Source: Nocardioides jejuensis (lineage in GTDB: Bacteria > Actinomycetota > Actinomycetes > Propionibacteriales > Nocardioidaceae). From it: DNA of 62,010 nt. The stretch lies in contig NZ_SJZJ01000021.1 of assembly GCF_004337475.1 (NCBI RefSeq), forward strand, positions 1 to 62,010. Reading direction: 5' to 3'. Below the pieces are notes generated by a model. That model saw only the letters and a program-made list of their open reading frames with translations, searched no databases and had not been told where the DNA came from. Below, piece by piece: positions 37,179 through 50,898 of the stretch. The translations under genes were made by a program, and so were the position numbers. Position 1 is the stretch's first letter, and every line of letters begins with the position of its first letter.

Positions 37179-38908
37179 GCGAGTGCCTCCCGCGTGCGGT
37201 TGAGGAACGCGAGGGCGTCGAGGCCCATCGCGGCGGAATCGTCGACAGCCAGGTCGCCCGGCTTGCCGGCGAGGATCACGTACGACGCACCGGCGCCACG
37301 CAGCGCCTCGATCGCGGCAGCGCCCCACTCGGCGTACGTCGCGTCGGTGCCGGCGAGCGCGACGACCTTCTGGCCGGCGTAGGCCTTGACCAGGTCGTCA
37401 GCCGACGCCGTGGCGCCGGCCACGTCGACCGCGACGCCACCGGCGGCGAACAGGTTCGAGATGAAGGTGGCGCGCGCCGTGTGCTGGGCCACCGGGCCGA
37501 GCGTGGCCAGGAAGACCGGCGACGTCGCCGGCTCGTCGCGCAGCGCCTCGAAGGACGCGGCGTAGCGACGGACCCGGTCGTTGAGCGGGTCGGCGGCGCG
37601 CTGCGGGAGCTCCTCGGCGAGGTTCGGGAACTCCGAGACACCGGTCAGCGGGCGACGGCGCTTGGCGATGAGCGACTCGCGGTTCGCGATGACCGCGCCG
37701 ACGCGCTCGCTGAGACCGGCGAGGCCGTCGGTCTCGAAGCGACCCAGCTCGTCCCACGCCTTGATGGCCAGGTCGTCGGTCAGCTTCTCGACGGCGTACG
37801 AACCGCCGGCCGGGTCAGCGACCTTCGCGACGTGCGACTCGTCGATGAGCAGGTGCGAGGTGTTGCGCGCGATGCGGCGGCCGAACGCGTCCGGGCGGCC
37901 GTTGGCCGAGTCGAACGGCAGGACCGTGACGGACTCGGCACCACCGACACCGGCCGCGAACGCCGCGACGGTGCCGCGCAGCATGTTCACGTACGGGTCG
38001 TACTTGGAGAACATCGGACGCGAGGTCACGCCGTGGATCCGCATGGTGCGGGCGTCCTCGGCAGCACCGGAGAGCTCCAGTACGCGAGCCCAGAGGCGGC
38101 GTGCCGCGCGGAACTTCGCGATCGTCGGGAACTGCTCGTCGGTGGCCGCGAAGCGGAACTCGATCTGCGCGGCTGCGTCCTCGACGGAGAAGCCCGCCTC
38201 GGTCAGCGCGCGGAGGTAGGCGACGCCGATGCCCAGGCCGTAGCCGAGCTCCTGTGCGTCGGAGGCACCGAGGTCGTGGGCGACCGTCGCGTCGACGACG
38301 ATGCCGCGGATGCCGAGGCCCTGCGCGATCTTCGCGGCCTCGACGGCGGCGGCCGGGTCGGCCTCGGTCGCGGCACCGCGGGCGAACGCACCCAGCGGGT
38401 CGGCGCCGAGGTTGCTGTCGGCGTGGACGGCCTTGCCCTCGGCCAGCGCGGCGAACGCCTGCGCGGCCTGGAGCGGAGCAGACGGCGCGTCCAGGACGAC
38501 CGGCGCGATGCTCAGGTCGACGCCGGCCAGCGTGGCCGCGACGTCGGTGTCCGCACCTGCGGAGAGCCAGATGGAGGTGACGCCACCGTTGAGGTCCGCG
38601 AGCACCGCCTCGTTGGCGGCCTTCGCGTCAGGGTCGGCGACGAGGGAACGGATGTCCCAGGCGCCCTCACGCGTCGGGCGTCCGGCGGTCACGAGGCCCT
38701 CGAGGTCGGCAGGGGTGCCGATCGGGGCGACGGAGATGCCGTCGAGGGTGGTGCGTGCCAGCTTCGTCCAGACAGCGGCATCGGCGTCTTCGTCGGTCAG
38801 TCGACCCGACTTGCGCAGCACAGCAGCAGTGATCTTCTCCCAATCAGCTGCTGAGTGCTGGTCCTGCTCGGACGCAAGCGCAAGACGGTCCTCAATGGGG
38901 CCAGTCAT
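37175..38908 (-). CDS. mutA: Methylmalonyl-CoA mutase, small subunit
   Basis: 577-aa MutA subunit of the heterodimeric actinobacterial mutase. It shares the barrel fold ([40 protein letters not shown]), but the C-terminal domain lacks the DxHxxG cobalamin motif, as expected for the structural subunit. ATG at 38908 is preceded at 7 nt by TATTGT (38916-38921), so the mutAB mRNA is probably leaderless; upstream in-frame residues are not conserved. Confidence 0.95.
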   Translation of the reverse strand: MTGPIEDRLALASEQDQHSAADWEKITAAVLRKSGRLTDEDADAAVWTKLARTTLDGISVAPIGTPADLEGLVTAGRPTREGAWDIRSLVADPDAKAANEAVLADLNGGVTSIWLSAGADTDVAATLAGVDLSIAPVVLDAPSAPLQAAQAFAALAEGKAVHADSNLGADPLGAFARGAATEADPAAAVEAAKIAQGLGIRGIVVDATVAHDLGASDAQELGYGLGIGVAYLRALTEAGFSVEDAAAQIEFRFAATDEQFPTIAKFRAARRLWARVLELSGAAEDARTMRIHGVTSRPMFSKYDPYVNMLRGTVAAFAAGVGGAESVTVLPFDSANGRPDAFGRRIARNTSHLLIDESHVAKVADPAGGSYAVEKLTDDLAIKAWDELGRFETDGLAGLSERVGAVIANRESLIAKRRRPLTGVSEFPNLAEELPQRAADPLNDRVRRYAASFEALRDEPATSPVFLATLGPVAQHTARATFISNLFAAGGVAVDVAGATASADDLVKAYAGQKVVALAGTDATYAEWGAAAIEALRGAGASYVILAGKPGDLAVDDSAAMGLDALAFLNRTREALA

Positions 38909-38915
38909 GCTGCGA

Positions 38916-38921
38916 ACAATA
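38916..38921 (-). promoter_or_regulatory. -10 box of leaderless mutA-mutB
   Basis: TATTGT on the minus strand lies 7 nt before the mutA ATG; there is no ribosome site. Confidence 0.5.
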
Positions 38922-38990
38922 GGCAGCAACGCGCTCACCTGCCACAACGTGTGACATTTCCCGTCAGTCGGTACGCCGTACGCTCAGCGC

Positions 38991-39452
38991 GTGAAGGTGA
39001 CCGACCCCTCGGGGCAGACGTGGCGGGTGAGTCGCCGGTGGGTTCCGTGGCGGCGCCGGTTCCGCTCGGACGACGACATTCCGCTGGGCTGGCTTGACCC
39101 GACGAGGGCCGCGGACGTCGATGATCTGGTCATCGGACTCGTCGTACTCATCGTCGTGCTGGTGCTGCTGGTCCTCGCCCCGATCCTGCTCGTGGTCTTC
39201 TTCGCAGCCTTCGAGCTGCTGTTGCTGCTCGCCCTGCTCCCCCTTGTCATCCTGCTGCGCGTGATGTTCGGGATGAGCTGGACCATCGAGGTACGCCGCG
39301 GATTCACGCCGTGGGCCGAGCGGGAGACCGGCGACTGGGCGGAGTCGCGCATGGCGATCCACCGGGCAGCAGACGCGATTCGACAAGGCGACCTTCCGCC
39401 GCGCACCATCCCGGCAGTCCGGTGGGGTCGACTCGTCGACGACCACAGGTGA
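38991..39452 (+). CDS. Hypothetical membrane protein
   Basis: 153-aa protein. Two tightly spaced hydrophobic segments span about residues 43-93 (DLVIGLVVLIVVLVLLVLAPILLVVFF and LLLLLALLPLVILL), between a basic tryptophan-rich N-terminus and a cytosolic-type tail. GTG at 38991 lies 6 nt after TACGCT (leaderless). No family recognised. Confidence 0.68.
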   Translation: MKVTDPSGQTWRVSRRWVPWRRRFRSDDDIPLGWLDPTRAADVDDLVIGLVVLIVVLVLLVLAPILLVVFFAAFELLLLLALLPLVILLRVMFGMSWTIEVRRGFTPWAERETGDWAESRMAIHRAADAIRQGDLPPRTIPAVRWGRLVDDHR

Positions 39453-39529
39453 GGACCGCCACAACGCTGTTCACGACGAGTCCACCCGACCGCGGCAATC
39501 CGGACACACTCCCCCGCCACCCTCGAAGC

Positions 39530-40597
39530 ATGAGGATCGCTGTCTCCGCGGAGGCCTTCTACCCCGCGACCGATGCTGACACCCGCACCGTCAAGGCGCT
39601 GGTGGACCACCTGATCGACACCGGCCACGACGTCCTGGTGCTGGCCCCGGCGCCTGGTCTGGGCGACTACCGCGGCGGTCAGGTCGCCCGCGTCACCCTC
39701 CGTGAGGGGCGTGGCGCACAGGTGCGCGAGGCCCTCCTCGCCTTCGGGGCGGATGCGCTGATCGCCGTCTCCCCGGCCAAGGTGGGGCGCAAGGCGCTCA
39801 AGCACGCGCGCAAGCTCGGCGTACGCACGCTCGTGGTGCAGGCCTCCCCCGTCGGCCCCGTCGACGCCGAGGTGTGGAGCCGCACCGTCGCGCCGCGCGC
39901 CGACCGACTGATCGCCACCGCGAGCTGGATGGTGGACCGCTGCGCCGAGCTCGGCGCGAACGAAGCCGCCCTCTGGGTTCCGGGCGTCGACGCTCGCGGA
40001 TTCACACCCGCGGTCCGCGACGACTACCTGCACGGCTCCTATGCACGCGCCCGGTCCAAGACCGGCGCCCGCGTCGTCGTCGGCCACGCCGGGGCGCTCA
40101 AGCGCAAGCACGGAGTACGCCGACTGGTCGACGCCGCCCGCGTCCCCGGCGGCCGCCTCGTGGTGATCGGCGAAGGCACGCAGAAGGCATGGCTCGCGAC
40201 GCAGGTCGCGGACGCCAAGCTCACCGGCCACCTCGCCGACACCGAGCTCGCCACCGCCCTGGCCAGCCTCGACGTCCTCGTCCAGCCGAGCGAGATCGAG
40301 ACCTGCGGCCACCTCCTGCGCGCGGGCATGGCGAGCGGCCTCGCGGTGATCGCCCCGGCGACCGGCGCTGCCGCCGAGATCGTCCGCGACGGCGACACCG
40401 GTCTGCTCTACGACCCGGCAGACCCCGCGGCGCTGCGCCGTGCAGTCGCGGCCGTCGTCGCCGATGCCGACCTGCGCGAGCGGCTCGGCCGGGCCGCGCG
40501 CCTGGACGCGCTGGCCCGCGACTGGACCTCCGCGCTCACCGAGCTCGTCGACCTCCACCTGCCGCAGCCCGCGAAGGCCGCGGAACCGGCTGCCTGA
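39530..40597 (+). CDS. Glycosyltransferase family 4/GT1-type protein
   Basis: 355-aa GT-B fold glycosyltransferase. MRIAVSAEAFYPATDADTRTVKALVDHL is the acceptor-side start; VVGHAGALKRKHGVRRLVDAA, GTQKAWLATQVADAKLTGHL and the donor-site PSEIETCGHLLRAGMASGLAVIAPATGAAAEIV follow. EIETCGHLLRAGMASG is a variant of the E-x7-E motif. ATG at 39530. Donor and acceptor unknown; relatives act on phosphatidylinositol mannosides or surface glycans. Confidence 0.82.
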   Translation: MRIAVSAEAFYPATDADTRTVKALVDHLIDTGHDVLVLAPAPGLGDYRGGQVARVTLREGRGAQVREALLAFGADALIAVSPAKVGRKALKHARKLGVRTLVVQASPVGPVDAEVWSRTVAPRADRLIATASWMVDRCAELGANEAALWVPGVDARGFTPAVRDDYLHGSYARARSKTGARVVVGHAGALKRKHGVRRLVDAARVPGGRLVVIGEGTQKAWLATQVADAKLTGHLADTELATALASLDVLVQPSEIETCGHLLRAGMASGLAVIAPATGAAAEIVRDGDTGLLYDPADPAALRRAVAAVVADADLRERLGRAARLDALARDWTSALTELVDLHLPQPAKAAEPAA

Positions 40598-40742
40598 TCG
40601 ACCAGTCCGCCGGCGCAACCCGGCGGCGTACGACCGTGAAGTTGTGAGACGCGGCCAGTTGCGACGAACGGGCCGCCCCGGGAGTTCCCGCACTCTCGAA
40701 AATGTCACACCGGTCACTTCGCACGGCGGCGTCGGGTGACGG

Positions 40743-40748
40743 TAGGTT
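40743..40748 (+). promoter_or_regulatory. -10 box of leaderless sdhCAB
   Basis: TAGGTT lies 7 nt before the sdhC GTG, with no ribosome site between. The 158-bp region upstream also has a direct repeat GTCAC-N4-GTCAC at about 40709-40722 that could be a regulator site. Confidence 0.55.
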
Positions 40749-40755
40749 GACCCCC

Positions 40756-41463
40756 GTGGCAACCCCGACTCTCGTAAGTGGCAGCAAGTCGACCCGGTCG
40801 ACCATTGCGCTCAAGATGCTCATGGCAGTGAGTGGCCTGATCTTCATCGGCTTCCTCCTCGCCCACATGTACGGCAACCTGAAGGTCTTCGCAGGCCACG
40901 AGGCGTTCAATACGTACGCCGAGCACCTGCGGACCATCGGTGAGCCGATGCTTCCGCACGCCGGACTGCTCTGGATCCTCCGCGTCGGCCTCATCGCCGC
41001 GCTGGTCGTCCACGTGTTCTCCGCGATCGCGCTGACGCGTCGCGCGCACAAGGCGCGCACCGTCAAGTACGTCGTGAAGAAGAACAAGGGCAGCTCGCTC
41101 TCCTCGCGCACGATGCGCTGGGGCGGTCTCGCGCTCTTCCTGTTCCTCATCTGGCACCTGCTCAACTTCACGATCGGCAAGGTCAACCCGACCGGCGGCG
41201 CCACGAACGACCCGTACAACCTGCTCGTCGACACGTTCAGCCCCGAGGCCTGGTACGTCAGCGTCGTCTACTTCCTCGCGCTCATCGCGCTCGGCTTCCA
41301 CCTGCACCACGGTGTGTGGAGCGCCTGCCAGACGCTCGGCTTCACGAACGCCGCGAGCTCGCGCAACCGCGCCAAGGACGCCGGTCTCGTGGTCGCCATC
41401 GTCATCGCGGGCGGCTTCGCGCTCATCCCGCTGTCCGTGCTCACCGGCATCGTCACCAAGTAA
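40756..41463 (+). CDS. sdhC: Succinate dehydrogenase cytochrome b subunit
   Basis: 235-aa membrane anchor of a B-type (five-helix, single subunit) succinate:quinone oxidoreductase. Five hydrophobic segments are visible: LMAVSGLIFIGFLLAHMYGNL, LLWILRVGLIAALVVHVFSAI, LALFLFLIWHLLNFT, VVYFLALIALGFHLHHGVWSAC, VVAIVIAGGFALIPLSVL. Histidines in AHMYGN, LVVHVFS, IWHLLNF and HLHHGVWS can ligate the two b hemes. GTG at 40756 is leaderless-type. First gene of sdhCAB; no separate sdhD, consistent with the B class. Confidence 0.93.
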   Translation: MATPTLVSGSKSTRSTIALKMLMAVSGLIFIGFLLAHMYGNLKVFAGHEAFNTYAEHLRTIGEPMLPHAGLLWILRVGLIAALVVHVFSAIALTRRAHKARTVKYVVKKNKGSSLSSRTMRWGGLALFLFLIWHLLNFTIGKVNPTGGATNDPYNLLVDTFSPEAWYVSVVYFLALIALGFHLHHGVWSACQTLGFTNAASSRNRAKDAGLVVAIVIAGGFALIPLSVLTGIVTK

Positions 41464-41478
41464 GGGATTCACTGACTC

Positions 41479-43523
<2,045 letters not shown>

Positions 43524-43527
<4 letters not shown>

Positions 43528-44279
43528 GCGGCACCATGAACCTGACCCTGAACATCTGGCGGCAGGCCAACGCGAACGCCAAGGGCGCGATGCACCGCTA
43601 CTCGCTCGAGGGTGTCTCCGAGGACATGTCGTTCCTCGAGATGCTCGACGTGCTCAACGAGCAGCTCAACGCCAAGGGCGAGGAGCCGGTCGCGTTCGAC
43701 AGCGACTGTCGTGAGGGCATCTGCGGCATGTGTGGCCTGATGATCAACGGCCAGGCCCACGGCCCGGAGGTCACCACCACCTGCCAGCTGCACATGCGCT
43801 CCTTCAAGGACGGCGACGAGATCACGGTCGAGCCGTGGCGTGCGGACCCGTTCCCGGTCGTCAAGGACCTCGTGGTCGACCGTTCGGCGTTCGACCGGAT
43901 GATCCAGAACGGTGGCTTCATCTCGGCCAACACCGGCTCGGCGCCCGACGCCCACGCCGCCCCGGTCGAGAAGAAGCTCGCCGACCTGGCGTTCGACGTC
44001 GCGACCTGCATCGGCTGTGGCGCCTGCGTCGCGGCGTGCCCCAACGGCTCGGCGTCGCTCTTCCTCGGTGCCAAGATCACCCACCTCGGCTCGCTGCCGC
44101 AGGGCCAGCCGGAGCGCGACACCCGTGTCGTCTCCATGGTCGGCCAGCACGACGCCGAGGGCTTCGGTGGCTGCACCAACATCGGTGAGTGCGCCTCGGC
44201 GTGCCCGAAGGAGATCCCGCTCGACGTGATCTCCCGGCTCAACAAGGACCTTCGCACCGCGATGGCCCAGGGTTACTGA
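43524..44279 (+). CDS. sdhB: Succinate dehydrogenase iron-sulfur subunit
   Basis: 251-aa electron-transfer subunit. The [2Fe-2S] cluster site is [15 protein letters not shown]; the two C-terminal cluster sites are [16 protein letters not shown] and [19 protein letters not shown] at 43524 overlaps the sdhA stop (GTGA), with GGAG 6 nt upstream; an ATG at 43536 is less likely. A strong terminator follows 15 nt after the stop. Confidence 0.96.
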
Positions 44280-44294
44280 GCCCACCAGCAACGC

Positions 44295-44332
44295 CGAAGC
44301 GCCCGGTCACCGTCAGGTGGCCGGGCGCTTCG
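44295..44332 (+). terminator. sdhCAB terminator hairpin
   Basis: CGAAGCGCCCGG (44295-44306) pairs with CCGGGCGCTTCG (44321-44332), topped by CACC/GGTG around GTCA. The following CATTTCGC gives the weakly T-rich tail seen in this terminator family. Confidence 0.82.
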
Positions 44333-44341
44333 CATTTCGCC

Positions 44342-44450
44342 GACACGGGGCCCGTGCAACGCCGAGACGGGGCTTGTGCCCGGCACGAGGCCCGTCTCGG
44401 CACTGCACGAGGCCCGTCTCGCCATTGCACGAGGCCCGTCTCGGCGACGG
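44342..44450. repeat. Array of five ~22-bp GGGCCCGT palindromic units (family B)
   Basis: Units start at 44342, 44364, 44385, 44407 and 44429. The first two read GACxCGGGGCxxGTGC in one orientation (22 and 21 bp). The last three read ACGAGGCCCGTCTCG in the other, spaced exactly 22 bp. The array lies between the sdhB terminator and the stop of the convergent SCO4848-type gene. A relative lies at 60164-60232. Confidence 0.85.
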
Positions 44451-44456
44451 GGTGGT

Positions 44457-44687
44457 TCAGGCGTCGCGGTCGGCGGAACGCCATGCCTTCCAGCCGAGCG
44501 CGCCGAGGACACCGGCGATGATGAAGTTCACGATGATCAGGATCGTGTGCGCCACCCAGTAGCCGGTCGGGTGCTGCTCGCCCCGCTCGTACGCCGCGGA
44601 CAGGTTCTTGATGAACGTGCCCCACGTCCAGACGTTCCACAGCGCGACGCCCATCAGCAGGGCGGCGTGCTTCTTCTCGAACTTCAT
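44457..44687 (-). CDS. SCO4848-like small membrane protein
   Basis: 76-aa protein with two membrane segments (HAALLMGVALWNVWTWGTFI and YWVAHTILIIVNFIIAGVLGALGW) and the conserved layout W...TFIKNL...H...G.LGWKAWR I associate with SCO4848-family proteins of actinobacteria. ATG at 44687 with AAGGAG about 4-5 nt upstream. Function unknown; probably co-transcribed with the BrkB-type gene upstream (21-bp gap). Confidence 0.78.
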   Translation of the reverse strand: MKFEKKHAALLMGVALWNVWTWGTFIKNLSAAYERGEQHPTGYWVAHTILIIVNFIIAGVLGALGWKAWRSADRDA

Positions 44688-44708
44688 CGTGCTCCTTGGG
44701 TGAGTGGT

Positions 44709-45611
44709 TCAGTCGCGCGCGCGGGAGGTCTGCGCCCACGCCGCGGAGTACAGAACGAGCCGGCTGAAGTAGTTGATCCAGACCAGCAGGATCAGTGCGA
44801 TGCCGAACGCCTGGAACGCCGGCTGCCCGGCCGTCGCCTTCAGCAGGTACGTCGAGGCCTGCTTGAGCACCTCGAAGCCGACCGCACCGAGTGCAGCACC
44901 GGACCAGATCGCCCGACGCGGCAGCCGAGGCCGCGCGAGCAGGATGAACATGGCGGCGAACAGCACGGCGTTGGCGCCGATCCCGATGACCGGGACGAAC
45001 ACCCGCAGCACCCACCCGTGCTCGGCCCCGAGACCGATCCAGCCCATCACATGCGGCGCAAGGCCGGCAGCGACGCCCGAGACGACCACGGACAGCATGA
45101 GCACCGTGCCCAGCACGGCCAGCGCGGCCAGGTCACGCGCCTTGCCGATGAACCAGTTGGGCCGCTCCCCCGCCGTCTCCTCGAAGGCGACCAGCAGGGC
45201 GCTCTGCAGGCTGGAGAGCCAGCCCAGCCCCGACCAGAGCGCCAGGGGCAGGCCGATCGACAGGATTGCCGGCGCGGCGTCCTGGAACGTCGACAGCTCC
45301 AGCGCGCCCTTGACTGCGGTCTCCCCCGGCACCTGCACAATGCCCGGGAGGACGCTGTTGATCGCCTCGACGAGGGTCTGCTCGGCGTCGACGCCCGGCG
45401 GCAGCATGCGCGCGATGAACCCCACGACGGCGAACGCCAGGCCCAGCAGCGGGAAGACCGAGAGGAACGCCGCGAACGTCACGCCGGCGGCGTAGAGGCT
45501 GCCGTTGGTCGCGGAGTAGTGCTCGAGCGTGCGGAAGATGTGGTCGAGCACGGGGACCCGCTCGCGCGCCGCCCGGACAGGCGCGAGGACCCGGTCCTTC
45601 AGCGACGGCAC
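44709..45611 (-). CDS. YihY/BrkB family inner-membrane protein
   Basis: 300-aa protein with six membrane segments and the YihY signature TNGSLYAAGVTFAAFLSVFPLLGLAFAVVGFIA. LVWINYFSRLVLYSAAWAQTSR near the C-terminus is also conserved. GTG at 45611 lies one base after the stop of the RNA-ligase-like gene (TGA-C-GTG), implying coupling. Function in bacteria is unresolved despite the old RNase BN annotation. Confidence 0.88.
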   Translation of the reverse strand: MPSLKDRVLAPVRAARERVPVLDHIFRTLEHYSATNGSLYAAGVTFAAFLSVFPLLGLAFAVVGFIARMLPPGVDAEQTLVEAINSVLPGIVQVPGETAVKGALELSTFQDAAPAILSIGLPLALWSGLGWLSSLQSALLVAFEETAGERPNWFIGKARDLAALAVLGTVLMLSVVVSGVAAGLAPHVMGWIGLGAEHGWVLRVFVPVIGIGANAVLFAAMFILLARPRLPRRAIWSGAALGAVGFEVLKQASTYLLKATAGQPAFQAFGIALILLVWINYFSRLVLYSAAWAQTSRARD

Positions 45612-45612
45612 G

Positions 45613-46155
45613 TCAGGCCCCGGCGCCGACCGGCTGGCTCGGGAGCGGCACGGGCTCCAGCGGGAACGAGCGGTCGATCCGCCAGCCCAGCTCGTCGTCG
45701 TGCACGTAGAGGTGGACGTCGTTGACGATGAAGCTGCCGTCGAAGCTGGCCAGCTCATCGAAGGCGCGGTCAAGCGCGGCGTCGTCGAGGTGGTGGCCGA
45801 TCGTCACGTGCGGGTGGTACGGGAACTCCGAGTCACCGGCGAGGGGGCCGCGCCGCACCGCGGAGTAGAGCAGCTCGCACTCGGCGATGCCCTCCACGAC
45901 GTTGACGAAGACCACCGGCGAGACCGGCCGGAACGTGCCCGTGCCACGGAGGTGGATGCGGAACGCCGGGAACCCCTCGGTCACGGTGGCCAGGTGCTGC
46001 TCGATCGCCTCGAGGTCGTCGATCTCCGTCGGCGGCACCAACGTGATGTGCGTAGGGATCTTCGCTGCGGTCAGGTCACCGATCGACTGCCGGTACTCCT
46101 GGAGCTGGGTGGCCCAGGGCTCCGGGAGTGCGATCGAGACGCCGATGGTGGGCAT
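45613..46155 (-). CDS. 2'-5' RNA ligase family protein (2H phosphoesterase)
   Basis: 180-aa 2H-superfamily protein. The two HxT motifs are PTHITLVPPT and HPHVTIGHH, which form the active site hydrolysing or ligating 2',3'-cyclic phosphates or 2'-5' linkages. ATG at 46155 is 6 nt after TAAGGT, a leaderless-type box. First of three co-directional genes with the BrkB-type and SCO4848-type membrane proteins. Confidence 0.87.
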   Translation of the reverse strand: MPTIGVSIALPEPWATQLQEYRQSIGDLTAAKIPTHITLVPPTEIDDLEAIEQHLATVTEGFPAFRIHLRGTGTFRPVSPVVFVNVVEGIAECELLYSAVRRGPLAGDSEFPYHPHVTIGHHLDDAALDRAFDELASFDGSFIVNDVHLYVHDDELGWRIDRSFPLEPVPLPSQPVGAGA

Positions 46156-46164
46156 GGGAGGACC

Positions 46165-48379
<2,215 letters not shown>

Positions 48380-48400
48380 GCCGGCGCTGACTGACTCGGG

Positions 48401-49642
48401 TCAGGCCGTGACGCGGCCGCGCACATGGACGCGGGCCGAGACCAGCAGGATCGCGAGGCCGACGACGGACAGCGCGGCGCCCACGAGCGCCGGCGAGCGG
48501 TAGCCGTAGCCGGCGGCGATCACGATGCCGCCGAGCCAGGCACCGAGCGCGTTGGCGATGTTGAGCGCGGCGTGGTTCATCGCGGCCCCCAGCGTGACGG
48601 CATCACCGGCGACGTCCATGAGGCGGAGCTGCAGGTTCACGACCAGCACCGAGCCCACGGCGGTGACCAGGAACGCCACCGGCCACAGCCACCAGCCGTG
48701 CGGCGCTGCGAACCAGTAGATACCCATCACCACCGCGCCAGCCGCAGAGGACGCGAGCAGTGAGCGGAAGACCGACCAGCCGGCGAGCTCGCCCGCCAGC
48801 CAGGTGCCGACGACCATGCCGAGGCCCATGGCCAGCACGAAGATCGGCACGGTCGACTCGCCCAGCCCGCCGACCTCGGTGACGGTCTTGGCGATGTAGG
48901 AGTAGACCGCGAAGAGGCCGCCGAAGCCCACCGCACCGACGCCCATCGTCAGCCAGACCTGGAGGTTGCCGAAGAAGGCCCGCGCCTCCTCACGACCGCC
49001 ACTGGCCGCCGTGTCGGTGGGAAGGTGCGGCACGAAGGCGAGCACCAGCCCGACCGTCACCAGCGCCAGCACCCCGGCCAGGAGGTACGACGCGCGCCAG
49101 CCGGCGTTCTGCCCCAGCCACGTCGCTGCGGGTACGCCGACCACGTTGGCGACGCTCAGCCCGAGCATCACGCTTGCGACGGCACGACCCCGGCGCTCCG
49201 GCGCCACGAGTCCTGCAGCGACGAGCGATGCGACGCCGAAGTAGGCGCCGTGCGGCAGGCCACCGACGAAACGAGCTGCACCGAGCACGAGGTAGCCGGG
49301 CGCGAGTGCGGAGGCGACGTTCGCCGCGGCGTACGCGGTCATCAGGCCGACCAGCATCGCGCGACGCGGGAGCTTCGCCCCGAAGAACGCCAGGATCGGC
49401 ACACCGACCACGACCCCCAGCGCGTACGCCGAGATGACGCGGCCGGCGGCCGGGACGCTGACGTCCACGCCGCGCGCGATCTCGGGCAGGACACCCATCG
49501 TGAGGAACTCGGTGGTGCCGATGGTGAAGCCGCCCATGGCCAGCGCGAGGATCGCGAGGCCGACGTGGCGACGGCCGACCGCCCCGCTGTCCGGGGTCTC
49601 CGGGTGCGGGGCGGTCGACGGGGTCGCGCTCGTGGCAGTCAC
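48401..49642 (-). CDS. MFS transporter, DHA1 (AraJ-like) family
   Basis: 413-aa 12-helix efflux-type transporter. GGFTIGTTEFLTMGVLPEIA in the first helix and the loop motif FFGAKLPRRAMLVGLM are characteristic of the AraJ/YdhP-like branch; RFVGGLPHGAYFGVASLVAA is the helix-5 motif. Starts with GTG at 49642. Substrate cannot be deduced; relatives export sugars, purine analogues or drugs. Confidence 0.88.
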   Translation of the reverse strand: MTATSATPSTAPHPETPDSGAVGRRHVGLAILALAMGGFTIGTTEFLTMGVLPEIARGVDVSVPAAGRVISAYALGVVVGVPILAFFGAKLPRRAMLVGLMTAYAAANVASALAPGYLVLGAARFVGGLPHGAYFGVASLVAAGLVAPERRGRAVASVMLGLSVANVVGVPAATWLGQNAGWRASYLLAGVLALVTVGLVLAFVPHLPTDTAASGGREEARAFFGNLQVWLTMGVGAVGFGGLFAVYSYIAKTVTEVGGLGESTVPIFVLAMGLGMVVGTWLAGELAGWSVFRSLLASSAAGAVVMGIYWFAAPHGWWLWPVAFLVTAVGSVLVVNLQLRLMDVAGDAVTLGAAMNHAALNIANALGAWLGGIVIAAGYGYRSPALVGAALSVVGLAILLVSARVHVRGRVTA

Positions 49643-49713
49643 GAAGGGCCAACAGGGTGACGGCGCCGCTTCATTCCGGCACCCGGATCACGATCGGGTC
49701 ACAGGGCCGGGCG

Positions 49714-50814
49714 TCAGCCCCACCAGAAGGAGGCGGCGATGACGACGTAGACGCCGATCAGGGCAGCACCCTCGATCCAGTTGGACTCGCCGTCGATCGT
49801 GATCAGCGCTGCGATCAGCACGGAGAGGAAGACCGCCACGATCAGCACCGGGCTGAAGACCAGCGTCAGGGCGGTGAAGCCGAGGACCGACGACAGGATC
49901 ACCAGGACGGGTGCCAGCACGAGGGCGATCTGCAGCGGCGAGTTGATGACGATCTGGAAGGCGTACTCGGACTGGTTGCGCGCGGCGAGCTGGATGCCGA
50001 TGACGTTCTCGATCGCGTTGCCGGCGATCGCGACGATGACCAGACCGGCGAACGCCTCGCTGACACCCCACGACTGCATGGCCGGCTCGAGCGCCCCGAC
50101 GAACCAGTCGGAGACGAAGGCGGCCACGACGCCCGCCACGGCGAGCATGCCGACGGCCAGGCCCACCGGCCAGCGCGCCGCCTCGTGGGCGGACTCGTCG
50201 CCGTCCATCTTGTCCATGCCGGTGGAGTTGTCCCGCTTGAGGGACGCCGGGAGCGTGAGCGCGAAGAGCGCGAGCAGCACCACCGAGGCGATCATCGACA
50301 GCGCCTTCTCGTGGCCCGCAGCGGGCGTGTGCATCACGGCGGTCAGCGAGGGCAGGACGAGGGCGACGACTGCAACGGTGAGCAGGATCGAGATCGTCCG
50401 GGCACGACCGGAGTCGATCTTCTGCGAGCCGTGCTTGAGACCGCCCACGACGAAGGCCAGGCCCAGCACCAGCAACAGGTTGCTGAGGATCGATCCGATG
50501 ATCGCGGCCTGCACGACCTCGACGAGACCCGCCTTGAGGGCGAAGAGGCAGATGAAGAGCTCCGGCAGGTTGCCCAGCGCGCTCTGCAGGACACCGGTCG
50601 CGCCCGGACCGAACCGGTCGCCGAGCTGCTCGACCGCGAGGCCGACGATGCTCGCCATCAGGCCGACCGCGACCGCGGCGAGGACGAAGGTCAGCCAGCC
50701 GACCCAGCCGGCGTAGTGGGCGACACCGGCGAGCGCCGTCGCGACGGCACCACCGCCGAGCATCACCAGGTCGCTGCGGACGAACGTCGGCGCCGGGGCC
50801 GTCTGCGTGCTCAT
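49714..50814 (-). CDS. Calcium/proton antiporter (CaCA/CAX family)
   Basis: 366-aa protein with about eleven membrane segments and the two alpha-repeat motifs of cation/H+ exchangers: SALGNLPELFICLFALKAGLVEVVQAAIIGSILSNLLLVLG and VAIAGNAIENVIGIQLAARNQSEYAFQIVINSPLQIALVL. GNxxE in each is the ion-binding core. ATG at 50814 lies 7 nt after TAGGTT (leaderless). Confidence 0.9.
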   Translation of the reverse strand: MSTQTAPAPTFVRSDLVMLGGGAVATALAGVAHYAGWVGWLTFVLAAVAVGLMASIVGLAVEQLGDRFGPGATGVLQSALGNLPELFICLFALKAGLVEVVQAAIIGSILSNLLLVLGLAFVVGGLKHGSQKIDSGRARTISILLTVAVVALVLPSLTAVMHTPAAGHEKALSMIASVVLLALFALTLPASLKRDNSTGMDKMDGDESAHEAARWPVGLAVGMLAVAGVVAAFVSDWFVGALEPAMQSWGVSEAFAGLVIVAIAGNAIENVIGIQLAARNQSEYAFQIVINSPLQIALVLAPVLVILSSVLGFTALTLVFSPVLIVAVFLSVLIAALITIDGESNWIEGAALIGVYVVIAASFWWG

Positions 50815-50832
50815 GGACGGCAACCTAACGTC

Positions 50833-50898
50833 GAGTCCCGGGTTTTGGCGCGGCGAGACCCGGGTTTCAGCGGGTCGAGTCCCGGGTTTCGGCGTTAC
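50833..50898. repeat. Array of three 22-bp CCCGGG palindromic units (family A)
   Basis: Units start at 50833, 50855 and 50877 exactly 22 bp apart, each GAG(T/A)CCCGGGTTT followed by a variable GC-rich spacer. The third unit runs into the alkD stop codon (TAA on the minus strand at 50895-50897). It separates the 3' end of alkD from the start of the antiporter gene. Confidence 0.85.
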
